Shown: positions 51,172-60,472, numbered from the stretch's first letter. The stretch is DNA of 64,000 bases from Novosphingobium terrae (GCF_017163935.1 NZ_JABVZR010000001.1:496001-560000); one strand, 5' to 3'. Notes: generated by a model from the sequence alone, not told the origin. Numbers and translations are program-made.

Positions 51172-51404
51172 ATGCGAGGGTGTTACACCCTCGCGCTCCC
51201 ATGAATGTCTACGTCAGCGCCAAGGGTTCAGCCATAGAGCAACGTCGCAGCGCCGCAGGCATGATCCTGATGGCGCAGCTTGGCATGTTGGCTGCCTGCG
51301 GCGCTTTGCGTTGCGCAGGTGGAGAGGTTGGGCGCTACGATGCGGCGCCACTGCTCAAGCGTCGGAAGACGTTATGGGAGCGCGAGGGGGTAACCCCCTC
51401 GCAT
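51172..51404 (-). repeat. Dispersed hairpin-bounded element, copy 10 (reverse, B-A)
   Basis: 233-bp copy beginning 5 bp after the gmk stop (minus strand), so in gmk direction it reads A to B. Plus-strand left hairpin: GCGAGGGTG, loop TTA, CACCCTCGC. Right hairpin: GCGAGGGGG, loop TAA, CCCCCTCGC. The core stem 51250-51260 pairs with 51294-51304 around a 33-nt loop. Confidence 0.9.
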
Positions 51405-51409
51405 CTTCC

Positions 51410-52075
51410 TTACTCTTCGTCTTCTTCCTTCAACAACTCGCGCACAAACGGAATCAGCCCGGTCTGGCGCACACGCTTCAGGCGCTCGGCGCACAGGATC
51501 TGGCGGACTTCCTGCAAACAGGCGTCGAAATCCTCGTTCACCACCACGTAGTCGTAGGAATCCCAGTGCGAAATCTCTGCCCGAGCCCGCGCCATGCGGC
51601 TGGCGATGACCTTCTCGCTGTCCGTCCCGCGTCCCACCAGACGGCGCTGCAGCTCGTCAAGACTGGGCGGCAGGATGAAAACGCGCACCACGTCGGTGCC
51701 CGCCTTTTGCGACAGCTGCTGGGTGCCCTGCCAGTCGATGTCGAACAGGAAATCGCGGCCCTGCTTCAGCGCCTCGCGGATGGCGGCCTTGGGCGTACCG
51801 TAGCTTTTGCCGAAGACGTGGGCCCATTCGTAGAACTCGTTCTCTTCCGCCATGCGGTCGAATTCGGGCTGCGAGACGAAGTAGTAATCCTTGCCGTCCA
51901 CCTCGCCGGGGCGGGGCGCGCGGGTGGTGGCGGAGATCGAGGGGCTGATCTCGTCGTCGCTCTCAAGGATGGCGCGCGCGATGCTGGTCTTGCCCGCGCC
52001 CGAGGGGCTGGAGAGGATGAACATCAGACCGCGCCGGTGCAGGCGGTCGCCGGTGTGGGGGTGTGTTTCGGCCAT
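51410..52075 (-). CDS. gmk: Guanylate kinase
   Basis: 221-residue enzyme phosphorylating GMP to GDP. The P-loop is SPSGAGKT. The GMP-binding segments ISATTRAPRPGEVDGKDYYFV (core TTRAPRPGE) and EWAHVFGKSYGTP are present. The C-terminus is unusually acidic (KEEDEE). The ATG at 52075 is used; a TTG 15 bp upstream is in frame. Confidence 0.95.
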   Translation of the reverse strand: MAETHPHTGDRLHRRGLMFILSSPSGAGKTSIARAILESDDEISPSISATTRAPRPGEVDGKDYYFVSQPEFDRMAEENEFYEWAHVFGKSYGTPKAAIREALKQGRDFLFDIDWQGTQQLSQKAGTDVVRVFILPPSLDELQRRLVGRGTDSEKVIASRMARARAEISHWDSYDYVVVNEDFDACLQEVRQILCAERLKRVRQTGLIPFVRELLKEEDEE

Positions 52076-52129
52076 GCACGCTGATGGCAAAGCCGCGCGC
52101 GCGGATCAAGAGGGCAAAAGCCCGGGCGA

Positions 52130-52522
52130 TCAATCCGCTTTTTTCACCGGCAGGGGCGAGAGGAGGGCATTGTCGAACTCTGCCTCGCGCATTTTGGCCG
52201 CCGCTTCGGCCTCATGCTCTTTCTTCTTGTCGTAGAGGTGCTTGGCCAGCAGGGCGCCGCCCACCACGATGGCCCCGGGTACAGAGCGGGTGGCGATGCG
52301 CGTCAGCGCGGCGCCCACCAGCTTGCGCGGCAGGGAGAGGCCGCCCTTCTTGCCGATCTGCGTTTCCAGCAGCACGGCCTCGATCGCCTCGCCCGCGATG
52401 CGGCGATGGCCTTTGCGCAGTTGGTCGGCGGCGCGGGTGGCGATGGGGTTTCCGGTCAGCGCTGCCGCTGCCGTGGGGAGCACGGAAAGCGGCAGTTTCG
52501 AGAAAGAGGGCAGCTTGGGCAT
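52130..52522 (-). CDS. Hypothetical protein between sspB and gmk
   Basis: 130-residue protein, MPKLPSFSKLPLSVLPTAAAAL..., with one weakly hydrophobic Gly/Val stretch (VPGAIVVGGALLA) and a Lys/Glu-rich C-terminal helix (KKKEHEAEAAAKMREAE). The family is not recognised. AAGGA lies 11 bp upstream of the ATG at 52522. It starts 13 bp after the sspB stop and ends 54 bp before gmk on the same strand. Confidence 0.7.
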   Translation of the reverse strand: MPKLPSFSKLPLSVLPTAAAALTGNPIATRAADQLRKGHRRIAGEAIEAVLLETQIGKKGGLSLPRKLVGAALTRIATRSVPGAIVVGGALLAKHLYDKKKEHEAEAAAKMREAEFDNALLSPLPVKKAD

Positions 52523-52535
52523 CGGTGCAAGATCC

Positions 52536-53030
52536 TTACTTCTTGCGACCGAAATCCACGGTGACGACGTTTGATCCATCCTCGCTGGTGGCGACGGGGG
52601 CGCCATCGGGCGAATCATTCTCCGCCTCATCATGCGGCTCGGGGTCGAGATCGGGCACGCTGGCCTGGAATTGCAGGCCGAAATCCACCGCCGGATCGAC
52701 GAAAGCCGTGATCGCCGCGAAGGGGATCGTCAGCTTGGAGGGGATCTGGTTGAAGCTGAGGCCCACCGAGAAATGATCATGCGCCACCGTCAGGTCCCAG
52801 AACTTGTTCTGGAGCACGATGGTCATCTCATCGGGGAAGCGGGCATGCAGATGCTGGGGAATGTCCACCCCGGGTGCGCCCGTCTTGAAGGTGATGTAGA
52901 AATGATGGCTGCCCGGCAGATAGCCGCCGCTGTCGGCCACCTGGCCCAGCACGCGGCCAACAACGGCACGCAGCGCCTCCTGCACGATCTCGTCATAGGG
53001 GATCAGGCTGTCGGGGGTATGGTCGGTCAT
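52536..53030 (-). CDS. sspB: ClpXP adaptor SspB (alphaproteobacterial type)
   Basis: 164-residue stringent-starvation-protein-B homologue. The folded domain (about 1-120; YEITFKT-like FYITFKTGAPGV, IPFAAITAFVDPAVDFGL) binds ssrA-tagged proteins. An acidic linker (PEPHDEAENDSPDG) leads to the conserved ClpX-binding tail VVTVDFGRKK. The length and tail fit the shorter alphaproteobacterial form. It is divergent from hisB across 188 bp. Confidence 0.93.
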   Translation of the reverse strand: MTDHTPDSLIPYDEIVQEALRAVVGRVLGQVADSGGYLPGSHHFYITFKTGAPGVDIPQHLHARFPDEMTIVLQNKFWDLTVAHDHFSVGLSFNQIPSKLTIPFAAITAFVDPAVDFGLQFQASVPDLDPEPHDEAENDSPDGAPVATSEDGSNVVTVDFGRKK

Positions 53031-53218
53031 GCGCTTTCGTTGGCCTGTGGGGCGGATCGGGTCAAGGGGGGTCTTGACGTCCAGCGGACAGATTACGCCT
53101 CTTGCGATGACGCGGCAATTGGAAACGCGCAGAAGTCTTGTGTGTTCCGATCCAAATCTCCGTTTTTGCCCCTGCGGACTTTCTGGACATTGCGGCGCTC
53201 GCGCGTATAGGGGGCGCC

Positions 53219-53827
53219 ATGCGCACAGCCACCATCGCCCGCAAGACCCATGAAACCGACATTTTCGTCGAGATTAACCTCGACGGTACGGGGCAGTTCG
53301 ATGTCTCGACCGGGATTGGTTTCCTCGATCATATGGTCGAGCAGCTCTCGCGCCATTCGCTGATCGACATGACGGTGAAGATCAAGGGCGACCTGCATGT
53401 GGACCAGCACCACACCACCGAGGATTGCGCCATCGCCATCGGTCAGGCTGTGAGCAAGGCGCTGGCCGACAAGGCAGGCATCGCGCGTTATGGTCAGGTC
53501 TATTCGCCCATGGACGAGGCGCTGGCCCGCGTGGCGCTGGATATTTCCGGCCGCCCCTGGCTGGTGTGGAAGGCCGCCTTCACCCAGACGCGCCTTGGCG
53601 AGATGGACACCGAGCTGTTCGAGCACTGGTTCCACTCTTTCGCTCAGGCCGCGGGCATCACGCTGCATTGCGAGCTGCTCTATGGCCAGAACAACCACCA
53701 TATCATCGAGGGCCTGTTCAAGGGCCTCGCCCGCGCGCTGCGTCAGGCGGTCGAGCTGGACCCCCGCAAGGGCGGCGCGGTGCCCAGCACCAAGGGCCTT
53801 CTCGGCGACGGATCACTGGAGGCGTAA
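53219..53827 (+). CDS. hisB: Imidazoleglycerol-phosphate dehydratase
   Basis: 202-residue stand-alone HisB, without a phosphatase domain, catalysing a late step of histidine synthesis. Metal-binding His clusters are [21 protein letters not shown] and [11 protein letters not shown]. The start at 53219 follows a GGGGG stretch; a longer frame to 53138 is unconserved. It is first in the run hisB-yciI-hisH-hisA-hisF-hisE-HIT. hisG, hisD, hisC and hisI are not in the window. Confidence 0.96.
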   Translation: MRTATIARKTHETDIFVEINLDGTGQFDVSTGIGFLDHMVEQLSRHSLIDMTVKIKGDLHVDQHHTTEDCAIAIGQAVSKALADKAGIARYGQVYSPMDEALARVALDISGRPWLVWKAAFTQTRLGEMDTELFEHWFHSFAQAAGITLHCELLYGQNNHHIIEGLFKGLARALRQAVELDPRKGGAVPSTKGLLGDGSLEA

Positions 53828-53830
53828 GTC

Positions 53831-54127
53831 ATGTTCATCTGCAATCTGACCTATATCAAGCCCATCGAGGTGATCGACAGTCTGCTCGACGCGCATGTCG
53901 CATGGATCAAGGCCAACCACGCCGCCGGTCACATCGTCGCCTGGGGCCGCAAGGTGCCGCGTGAGGGCGGGATGATCTGGATGGTCGGCCCGGACAAGGC
54001 TTTCGCCGAGGCGCTGGCCGCGCAGGACCCGTTCATCGTCGAGGGTGCGGCCAAGGTCGAGGTGATCGAATTCGCCCCCGGCCATATCGACCCCGAGTTC
54101 GTCAAGCTGGCTATGGGCGCGATGTAA
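53831..54127 (+). CDS. YciI-family protein inside the his operon
   Basis: 98-residue dimeric alpha/beta-barrel-type protein of the YciI family (YIKPIEVIDSLLDAHVAWI, DPFIVEGAAKVEVIEFAP). A candidate catalytic His24-type residue lies in DAHVAW and an Asp in KDPF-like QDPF. It lies 3 bp after hisB and 1 bp before hisH, so it is co-transcribed with them. YciI proteins are poorly characterised hydrolase-like folds; a role in histidine synthesis is only suggested by position. Confidence 0.85.
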   Translation: MFICNLTYIKPIEVIDSLLDAHVAWIKANHAAGHIVAWGRKVPREGGMIWMVGPDKAFAEALAAQDPFIVEGAAKVEVIEFAPGHIDPEFVKLAMGAM

Positions 54128-54128
54128 G

Positions 54129-54740
54129 ATGCTGGCACTCATCGATTATGGTGCCGGTAATCTCCACTCGGTGGCCAATGCGCTGAAGGCGGCGGGCGCG
54201 AGCGACGTTGCCATCACCGCCGACCCGGATGTGGTGGCCAAAGCCGACCGCGTGGTGCTGCCGGGTGTGGGGTCCTTCAAGGCCTGCGCGGAAGGGCTGA
54301 ACGCCATCGACGGTCTGGTCGAGGCGATGGAAACCCGCGTGCTGACCGACAAGGTGCCGTTCCTCGGCATTTGCGTCGGCATGCAGCTGCTGGCCACGCG
54401 CGGCGTCGAGCATGGCATCACGCAGGGTCTGGGCTGGATTCCCGGCGAGGTGCGGTTGCTTGAACCCGCCGATACGTCGATCAAGATCCCCCATATGGGC
54501 TGGAACGATGTGATCGCCATGCCGGGCGCGCCTCTGGTTGTGGGCGGCGAGGGCTATTTCCTGCACTCCTACCATTTCGTGCCCGAGGATGAGGCCCATG
54601 TGCTGGCCCGCACCGTGCATGGCGTGCCCGTGGTGGCCGCTGTCGGTCGCGACAACATTGTGGGCGCTCAGTTCCATCCGGAAAAGAGCCAGAAATTCGG
54701 ACTGGATGTACTGTCGCGATTTTTGGAGTGGCAGGGGTAA
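54129..54740 (+). CDS. hisH: Imidazole glycerol phosphate synthase, glutaminase subunit
   Basis: 203-residue class I glutamine amidotransferase supplying ammonia to HisF. It begins LALIDYGAGNLHSV. The nucleophile Cys82 is in LGICVGMQLL, and the His-x-Glu pair is in GAQFHPEKSQ near residue 184. It starts 1 bp after the YciI gene. A dispersed element separates it from hisA. Confidence 0.96.
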   Translation: MLALIDYGAGNLHSVANALKAAGASDVAITADPDVVAKADRVVLPGVGSFKACAEGLNAIDGLVEAMETRVLTDKVPFLGICVGMQLLATRGVEHGITQGLGWIPGEVRLLEPADTSIKIPHMGWNDVIAMPGAPLVVGGEGYFLHSYHFVPEDEAHVLARTVHGVPVVAAVGRDNIVGAQFHPEKSQKFGLDVLSRFLEWQG

Positions 54741-54750
54741 GAAGGGATGG

Positions 54751-54940
54751 ATGCGAGGGGGTTACCCCCTCGCGCTCCCGTTAATGTCTGCGTTGCGCTA
54801 ATGGTTCGGCCTTATGTTAAGGTCGCGGCGCCGCAGGCTCTAAGGCCGCTGCGCGGCAGGGAGTTTCTGGCGAGAGGTGGCGGTTTACCCGGCCTCGCGT
54901 CGGGAGACGTAATGGGGTGAAGGGGCGTAACGCCCCTTCG
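54751..54940 (-). repeat. Dispersed hairpin-bounded element, copy 11 (reverse, B-A, his subfamily)
   Basis: 190-bp copy between hisH and hisA, 10 bp after the hisH stop. The left hairpin is GCGAGGGGG, loop TTA, CCCCCTCGC. The right is GAAGGGGCG, loop TAA, CGCCCCTTC, a stem of different sequence that still pairs perfectly. The core region has GCGCCGCAGGC followed by a degenerate right half. It shares its first 110 bp and total length with copy 12. Confidence 0.88.
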
Positions 54941-54971
54941 ATAATTCTTTTCTGCATAGGGCCATAAACCA

Positions 54972-55703
54972 ATGATCGTTTTCCCCGCCATCGACCTGAA
55001 AGCCGGCCAGGTCGTCCGCCTGGCAGAAGGCGATATGGCCCGCGCCACCGTCTATGGTGACAACCCCGCCGCTCAGGCGCAGATTTTCGCCAACGCCGGA
55101 AGCCAGTTCCTCCATGTGGTGGACCTCGACGGCTCCTTCGCGGGCCGCGCCGAGAACCGCGAGGCTGTGGAAGGCATCCTGCAGAGCTTCGAGGGCCATG
55201 TGCAACTCGGCGGCGGCATCCGCACGCGCGAAGCTGTCGCGGGCTGGTTCGATCTGGGCGTCAGCCGCGTGGTGATGGGCACCGCCGCGCTGAAGGACCC
55301 GCAGTTCGTCAAGGATATGGCCAAGGAGTTCCCCGGCGGCATCGTGGTGGCGGTGGACGCCCGCGATGGCTTCGTGGCCACCGAGGGCTGGGCGGAAGTC
55401 TCCGACGTTTCGGTGGTGGACCTCGCCCGCCGCTTCGAGGACGCGGGCGTCGCCAGCCTGCTGTTCACCGACATCGGCCGCGACGGCCTGCTGAAGGGCG
55501 CCAACATCGAGGCGACCGTCGATCTGGCGCGTCGCGTGGACATTCCCGTGATCGCCAGCGGCGGTGTGAAGGGGCTGGACGATATCCGCATGCTCTCGCT
55601 GCACGCGCATGAGGGGATCGAGGGCGTGATCACCGGGCGTGCGCTGTTCGAGGGTCGGCTGGATCTGGCGGCGGCTATCGCGATGGCGGCCAAGGAAGGT
55701 TAA
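54972..55703 (+). CDS. hisA: Phosphoribosylformimino-AICAR phosphate isomerase
   Basis: 243-residue beta/alpha barrel isomerase of histidine synthesis. It begins FPAIDLKAGQVVRL with the catalytic Asp8. The phosphate-binding ends LGGGIRTRE and ASGGVKGLDD and the second acid in LFTDIGRDG are present. It lies between two dispersed elements, so ribosomes reaching it must re-initiate or use a processed mRNA. Confidence 0.96.
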   Translation: MIVFPAIDLKAGQVVRLAEGDMARATVYGDNPAAQAQIFANAGSQFLHVVDLDGSFAGRAENREAVEGILQSFEGHVQLGGGIRTREAVAGWFDLGVSRVVMGTAALKDPQFVKDMAKEFPGGIVVAVDARDGFVATEGWAEVSDVSVVDLARRFEDAGVASLLFTDIGRDGLLKGANIEATVDLARRVDIPVIASGGVKGLDDIRMLSLHAHEGIEGVITGRALFEGRLDLAAAIAMAAKEG

Positions 55704-55711
55704 AGGGATAG

Positions 55712-55901
55712 ATGCGAGGGGGTTACCCCCTCGCGCTCCCATTAATGTCTGCGTTGCGCTACTGGTTCGGCCTTGCGCAAGGTCGCGGCGCCGCAGGCTT
55801 TAAGGCCGCTGCGCGGCGAGGAGTTTAAGCGAGAGGATCGGGTGCCACCGCCCTCTCGCCGGAAGACGTCATGGGGGTGCAGGGGGGGTAACACCCCCTG
55901 C
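55712..55901 (-). repeat. Dispersed hairpin-bounded element, copy 12 (reverse, B-A, his subfamily)
   Basis: 190-bp copy between hisA and hisF, 8 bp after the hisA stop. The left hairpin is GCGAGGGGG, loop TTA, CCCCCTCGC. The right is GCAGGGG-type with loop TAA and one mismatch. An internal CCTT...AAGG stem is kept against copy 11 although its loop differs (GCGC against ATGTT). The close likeness to copy 11 suggests a local duplication. Confidence 0.88.
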
Positions 55902-55929
55902 TTGATCCCTTCTAACTTTGGAAAACCGC

Positions 55930-56691
55930 ATGTCCGTTCGCATCCGTGTCATTCCCTGCCTTGATGTCCGCGATGGCCGCGTGGTGAAGGGCGTGAACTT
56001 CGTCGACCTTATCGATGCGGGCGATCCGGTGGAGCAAGCCCGTGCCTATGACGCGGCGGGTGCGGACGAACTGTGCTTCCTCGACATCAGCGCCAGCCAT
56101 GAGGGGCGCGGGACGCTGCTCGACGTGGTGCGCCGCACGGCGGAGGTGTGCTTTATGCCGCTGACGGTCGGCGGCGGCGTGCGCAGCGCCGAGGATGCGC
56201 GCGCTCTGCTGCTGGCGGGGGCGGACAAGGTGGCGGTGAACTCGGCGGCTGTGTCGCGGCCCGAGGTGGTCAGCGATATCGCGGAAAAGTTCGGCAGCCA
56301 GTGCATCGTGGCCAGCGTGGATGCGCGTCAGGTGGAGCCCGCTCGCTGGGAAATCTTCACCCATGGCGGGCGCAAGGCTACCGGCATCGATGCTCTGGAG
56401 CATGCGGTGAAGCTGGCCAATCTGGGAGCGGGCGAGTTGCTCGTCACCAGCATGGATGGCGACGGCACGCAGAACGGCTATGATCTGGCGCTGACCCGCG
56501 CGATTGCCGATGCGGTCAATGTGCCGGTGGTGGCCAGCGGCGGCGTGGGCAATCTGGATCATCTGGTGGCCGGCGTTACTCAGGGCCATGCCAGCGCGGT
56601 GCTGGCGGCCAGCATCTTCCACTTCGGCAAGCACACCATTGCCGAGGCCCATGAGGCCCTTCGCGCCGCTGGTCTGCCCGCGCGGGCTTGA
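55930..56691 (+). CDS. hisF: Imidazole glycerol phosphate synthase, cyclase subunit
   Basis: 253-residue barrel enzyme forming imidazole glycerol phosphate and AICAR with ammonia from HisH. It begins [17 protein letters not shown] with catalytic Asp12 and has the second acid in [13 protein letters not shown]. Phosphate-binding loops are LTVGGGVRS and [10 protein letters not shown]. The ATG at 55930 is used; a short upstream extension is not conserved. hisE follows after 32 bp. Confidence 0.96.
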   Translation: MSVRIRVIPCLDVRDGRVVKGVNFVDLIDAGDPVEQARAYDAAGADELCFLDISASHEGRGTLLDVVRRTAEVCFMPLTVGGGVRSAEDARALLLAGADKVAVNSAAVSRPEVVSDIAEKFGSQCIVASVDARQVEPARWEIFTHGGRKATGIDALEHAVKLANLGAGELLVTSMDGDGTQNGYDLALTRAIADAVNVPVVASGGVGNLDHLVAGVTQGHASAVLAASIFHFGKHTIAEAHEALRAAGLPARA

Positions 56692-56723
56692 CCTGAGCGC
56701 GCCATCAAAGCATCGCTGAACCC

Positions 56724-57059
56724 ATGGAACAGAAGCCTTCACCGATCGCCACGCTGGAACGCCTTGAGGCGACCATCGCCGCGCGCCGCAGCGCCGATCC
56801 TGACACCAGCTATGTCGCGAAGCTCAACGCCAAGGGCTTGAAGAAGATCGCGCAGAAGCTGGGCGAGGAGGGCGTGGAAACCGTCATCGCCGCGCTCGCG
56901 GAAGACGATGAGGCGCTGACCGGAGAGGCCGCCGATCTGATCTTCCACCTGATCGTGCTGCTTCAGGCGCGTGGGTTAAGTCTGGCCGATGTCTGCGCCG
57001 TGCTCGACCAGCGCGAGGGCATCGGCGGTCTGGCCGAAAAAGCTGCCCGCACCCAATAA
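56724..57059 (+). CDS. hisE: Phosphoribosyl-ATP pyrophosphatase
   Basis: 111-residue MazG-like helical enzyme hydrolysing phosphoribosyl-ATP, the second step of histidine synthesis. The metal-binding acids are in KKIAQKLGEEGVETVIA and DLIFHLIVLLQ. It is stand-alone, not fused to HisI. It is followed after 11 bp by the HIT gene. Confidence 0.95.
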   Translation: MEQKPSPIATLERLEATIAARRSADPDTSYVAKLNAKGLKKIAQKLGEEGVETVIAALAEDDEALTGEAADLIFHLIVLLQARGLSLADVCAVLDQREGIGGLAEKAARTQ

Positions 57060-57070
57060 GGAGCCCAAGC

Positions 57071-57445
57071 ATGCCCATCGACGCAAGGCTGCCCTATGAC
57101 GAGGCCAACATCTTCGCGAAAATCCTGCGCGGGGAAATCCCCTGCAAGAAAGTCTATGAGGACGACTTCGCGCTGGCCTTCCACGATATCGCCCCCAAGG
57201 CGCCGGTCCATGTGCTGGTGGTCCCCAAGGGCCCTTACGTCAGCTGGGACGATTTCTCTGCCAACGCTCCCGACGCCCTGATCGCCGGTTTCATCCGCGC
57301 GGTGGGCACGGTGGCCCGCCAGTTCGATCTGGTGGAGCCGGGCTATCGCCTGCTGGCCAACATCGGCCCGGATGGCGGTCAGGAAGTGCCGCATCTGCAT
57401 GTGCATCTCTTCGGCGGAGCGCCTCTGGGGCCGATGCTGGCCTGA
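57071..57445 (+). CDS. HIT family nucleotide hydrolase
   Basis: 124-residue histidine-triad protein of the HinT type. The triad HLHVH is near the C-terminus (EVPHLHVHLFGG). The N-terminal NIFAKILRGEIPCKKVYED is typical. HinT hydrolyses purine nucleoside phosphoramidates. It ends the his gene run, a common alphaproteobacterial arrangement. AGGAGC lies before the ATG. Confidence 0.93.
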   Translation: MPIDARLPYDEANIFAKILRGEIPCKKVYEDDFALAFHDIAPKAPVHVLVVPKGPYVSWDDFSANAPDALIAGFIRAVGTVARQFDLVEPGYRLLANIGPDGGQEVPHLHVHLFGGAPLGPMLA

Positions 57446-57548
57446 AACGGCCCTCAAACGCTAAAAATCTCGGCAAAATTAAGGTAAATGAACCGAGAAG
57501 GCGGCTCGGCCTTGCCCTGCCGCCCCGCACCGGGCTAGAGCCTGAACA

Positions 57549-58058
57549 ATGACGCTTCAGGCAGCCCCCCCTGTCTTCCCGCATCCCCTGCCTCAGCCCT
57601 CCAGCGGGCTGATGACGGGCGCCGTGCATTATTTCGCCGTGCGCGCCTATTACGAGGATACGGACCTGTCGGGCGTGGTCTATCACGCCAACTATCTGCG
57701 CTGGTTCGAACGCGCCCGTTCCGACCTGCTGCGCCTGCTCGGCATCGACCAGCGCGCGGCGGTGGAGGCGGGCGAGGGCGCCTATGCCGTGACCGAGATC
57801 GCCATCCGCTACGCCAGCCCCGCGCGGCTCGACGACGATGTGCTGATCGAGACCCGCGTCGAGGACCTTGGCGCCGCTTCCTGTCGAATGTGTCAGTCAG
57901 CGTTCAGAAATGGTGATCTACTGGCCAAGGCGCAATTGCGGGTGGGCTTTGTCAGCCCCAGCGGGCGACCACGGCGTCAACCGGCGGCATGGCGTGCCGC
58001 TTTCGAGGATTTTCTGGCGGGGCGCGTTCCGCCGTCGGGCATCAAGGATGAGGCTTGA
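57549..58058 (+). CDS. ybgC: YbgC-type acyl-CoA thioesterase
   Basis: 169-residue hot-dog thioesterase of the Tol-Pal-associated YbgC family. The catalytic Asp and surrounding motif are in YYEDTDLSGVVYHANYLRWF (EDTD...YHANY). The first 25 residues are Pro-rich and variable, so ATG at 57612 is an alternative start. tolQ follows after 3 bp, the classical ybgC-tolQRAB-pal order. Confidence 0.93.
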   Translation: MTLQAAPPVFPHPLPQPSSGLMTGAVHYFAVRAYYEDTDLSGVVYHANYLRWFERARSDLLRLLGIDQRAAVEAGEGAYAVTEIAIRYASPARLDDDVLIETRVEDLGAASCRMCQSAFRNGDLLAKAQLRVGFVSPSGRPRRQPAAWRAAFEDFLAGRVPPSGIKDEA

Positions 58059-58061
58059 ACA

Positions 58062-58781
58062 ATGAGTGTGATGACGTTGCTCGTGATGGGCGCCGCCGGT
58101 CTTGATGGCGCCCCCGACCATCTGGACCCCGTGCGCCTGTTCATGGACGCCGACCCGGTGGTGAAGGGCGTGCTGGGCGCGCTGGCGCTGGCCAGCCTGT
58201 GGGTCTGGACGATCATCATCACCTTCTCGATGCGCATCGTGGCCATCCGCCGCAAGACCGAGGCCTACGAGGCCGAGTTCTGGAAAGCCCGCGATCTGGA
58301 AGCCTTCCAGAAGGGCGCCCAGGGCCAGAAGGCCGATCTGCCCGCCGCCAAGGTGGTGGCCGCGGCCTTGTCCGAATGGCGCCGCTCGGTCACCGGCAAG
58401 GTGGACCGCGAGGCCGCGCGCGGCCGCCTCGCCAGCGCGATGGACAGTGTCGTCGCCGCCGAGACCGAGGAACTGGCCGACCGCCTGAACTTCCTCGCCA
58501 CCGTAGGTTCGGTGGCCCCCTTCGTCGGTCTGTTCGGCACGGTGTGGGGCATCATGAACAGCTTCTTCCAGATCGGCCAGCAGCAGAACTCCTCGTTGGC
58601 GGTGGTGGCTCCGGGCATTTCGGAGGCGCTGTTCGCCACGGCTGTCGGCCTGTTCGCGGCCATTCCGGCGGTGATCGCTTACAACCGGTTTTCGCATCGC
58701 GTGAACGGGTTTGAGTCGCGGTTGCAGCGTTTTGCGGATCGGTTCCACGGGAGCCTGAGCCGGGAGCTGGATCAGCTGTGA
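58062..58781 (+). CDS. tolQ: Tol-Pal system proton channel subunit TolQ
   Basis: 239-residue inner-membrane protein of the MotA/TolQ/ExbB family. Three helices are seen: ALASLWVWTIIITFSMRI, FLATVGSVAPFVGLFGTVWG and ISEALFATAVGLFAAIPAVI. It forms the proton-driven motor with TolR that energises TolA for outer-membrane constriction. A dispersed element, not tolR, follows directly. Confidence 0.96.
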   Translation: MSVMTLLVMGAAGLDGAPDHLDPVRLFMDADPVVKGVLGALALASLWVWTIIITFSMRIVAIRRKTEAYEAEFWKARDLEAFQKGAQGQKADLPAAKVVAAALSEWRRSVTGKVDREAARGRLASAMDSVVAAETEELADRLNFLATVGSVAPFVGLFGTVWGIMNSFFQIGQQQNSSLAVVAPGISEALFATAVGLFAAIPAVIAYNRFSHRVNGFESRLQRFADRFHGSLSRELDQL

Positions 58782-58808
58782 TTCAGGCAATTCAGAACGA
58801 GGGAAGGC

Positions 58809-59002
58809 TTGAGGGGGTTACCCCCTCAAACTCCCATAACGTCTCCCGACGCATGGGCAGTGGCGCCGCATCGTTGCGCCAACGTCCCACCGCCGGAGGC
58901 AATTATTCCCTGCGGGGCGGAGAGGTTGCACGCAACTTTTCGGCCCCCCGTGCCCGCGCGTCGGAAGACGTAACGGGGGTGCAGGGGGCGATGGCCCCCT
59001 GC
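58809..59002 (+). repeat. Dispersed hairpin-bounded element, copy 13 (A-A variant)
   Basis: 194-bp variant between tolQ and tolR, 27 bp after the tolQ stop. The left hairpin is TTGAGGGGG, loop TTA, CCCCCTCAA. The right is GCAGGGGGC, loop GATG, GCCCCCTGC. Both flanking arms are A-type (CGTCTCCCGACG left, CGTCGGAAGACG right). The core is degenerate (CCGCCGGAGGC...CCTGCGGGGCGG). Both terminal stems differ from the common GCGAGGG yet pair fully. Confidence 0.88.
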
Positions 59003-59032
59003 GTTCATCCTTCTTCCTTGGGAGCCTGAACC

Positions 59033-59506
<474 letters not shown>

Positions 59507-59512
59507 CGAAGG

Positions 59513-60472
59513 ATGGCGACGACAATGCGCAAGAGCGAGATGGGGGGGCTGGCGATTGCGCTGGTCGGCCATGTTGCGCTTGTGTGGGTGCTGGCGATGT
59601 CGTGGCATGGCAAGGTGCCGCCGCCGCCCCCGCGCATGACGGTGACGCTGAGCGACAATGTCGGCCTTCAGTCCGAGGCGCCCAGCCATGAGCAGGCCGC
59701 CGCCGATGTGGCGCCCACGCTGGGGCAGGCCCAGCCCGAGGAGCAGGCCGCGCCCGAGCCGGTGAAGCCGGTCCCCGTGCCGATGCCCAAGCCGGAACCG
59801 AAACCCGAGCCCAAGCCGCAGCCCAAGCCCGAGCCGGTGAAGCCCCAGCCCAAACCGGTGCCGAAGCCTGAGCCGAAACCGGTGCCCAAGCCCGAGCCGC
59901 GCAAGCCGGAACCCAAGCCCGCGCCCCACAAGCCTGAGCCGGTCAAGCAGGCGCCCAGCAAGGCCAAGCCTCAGGATGATCCGGTGGGCCGCGCCATTGC
60001 CGCGCGTGAGGGCAAGGCCAACACCAAGGGTAGCAAGGACGCCAAGCCCAGCACCAAGCCTGCTGGCGGCAGCCGCCTTGGCGCGGACTTCCTGAAGGGC
60101 CTCGCGCCGCAGGGTAATGGCAAGGCGCAGACGCCGCCGGCGGCCAACATCGGGCCGGGCGTGCGGGCCGGGCTGGCCAGTGCGATTTCGCGCGCGCTCA
60201 AGCCCAATTGGCGCGTCCCTCAGGGCGTCGATACCGACGAATTGGTGACGATCCTCTCCTTCGATCTCAACCGGGACGGCTCGCTGGCCGGGCCGGTGCG
60301 GGTGGTGAGCCAGACCGGCATCACCGACAGCAACAAGACTCAAGCTCATATCCATGCAGAAAATGCCGTTCGCGCGGTGAAGCTGGCTGCACCCTTCTCT
60401 TTGCCGCCGGAGTATTATGATGCATGGAAGCATGTGGCTTCCTTCCGCTTCGACAGGAATCTGGCACAATGA
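59513..60472 (+). CDS. tolA: TolA-like energy-transducing protein
   Basis: 319-residue protein. A single N-terminal helix (GGLAIALVGHVALVWVLAMS) is followed by a Pro/Lys/Glu linker (about 80-150) made of repeated PKPEP units. The C-terminal domain (about 205-315, SAISRALKPNWRVPQGVD) has the TonB/TolA C-terminal fold. It spans the periplasm from TolQR to TolB/Pal. The rigid PKPEP linker is TonB-like rather than the helical Ala/Lys linker of E. coli TolA. Its stop overlaps the tolB start (ATGA). Confidence 0.93.
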   Translation: MATTMRKSEMGGLAIALVGHVALVWVLAMSWHGKVPPPPPRMTVTLSDNVGLQSEAPSHEQAAADVAPTLGQAQPEEQAAPEPVKPVPVPMPKPEPKPEPKPQPKPEPVKPQPKPVPKPEPKPVPKPEPRKPEPKPAPHKPEPVKQAPSKAKPQDDPVGRAIAAREGKANTKGSKDAKPSTKPAGGSRLGADFLKGLAPQGNGKAQTPPAANIGPGVRAGLASAISRALKPNWRVPQGVDTDELVTILSFDLNRDGSLAGPVRVVSQTGITDSNKTQAHIHAENAVRAVKLAAPFSLPPEYYDAWKHVASFRFDRNLAQ

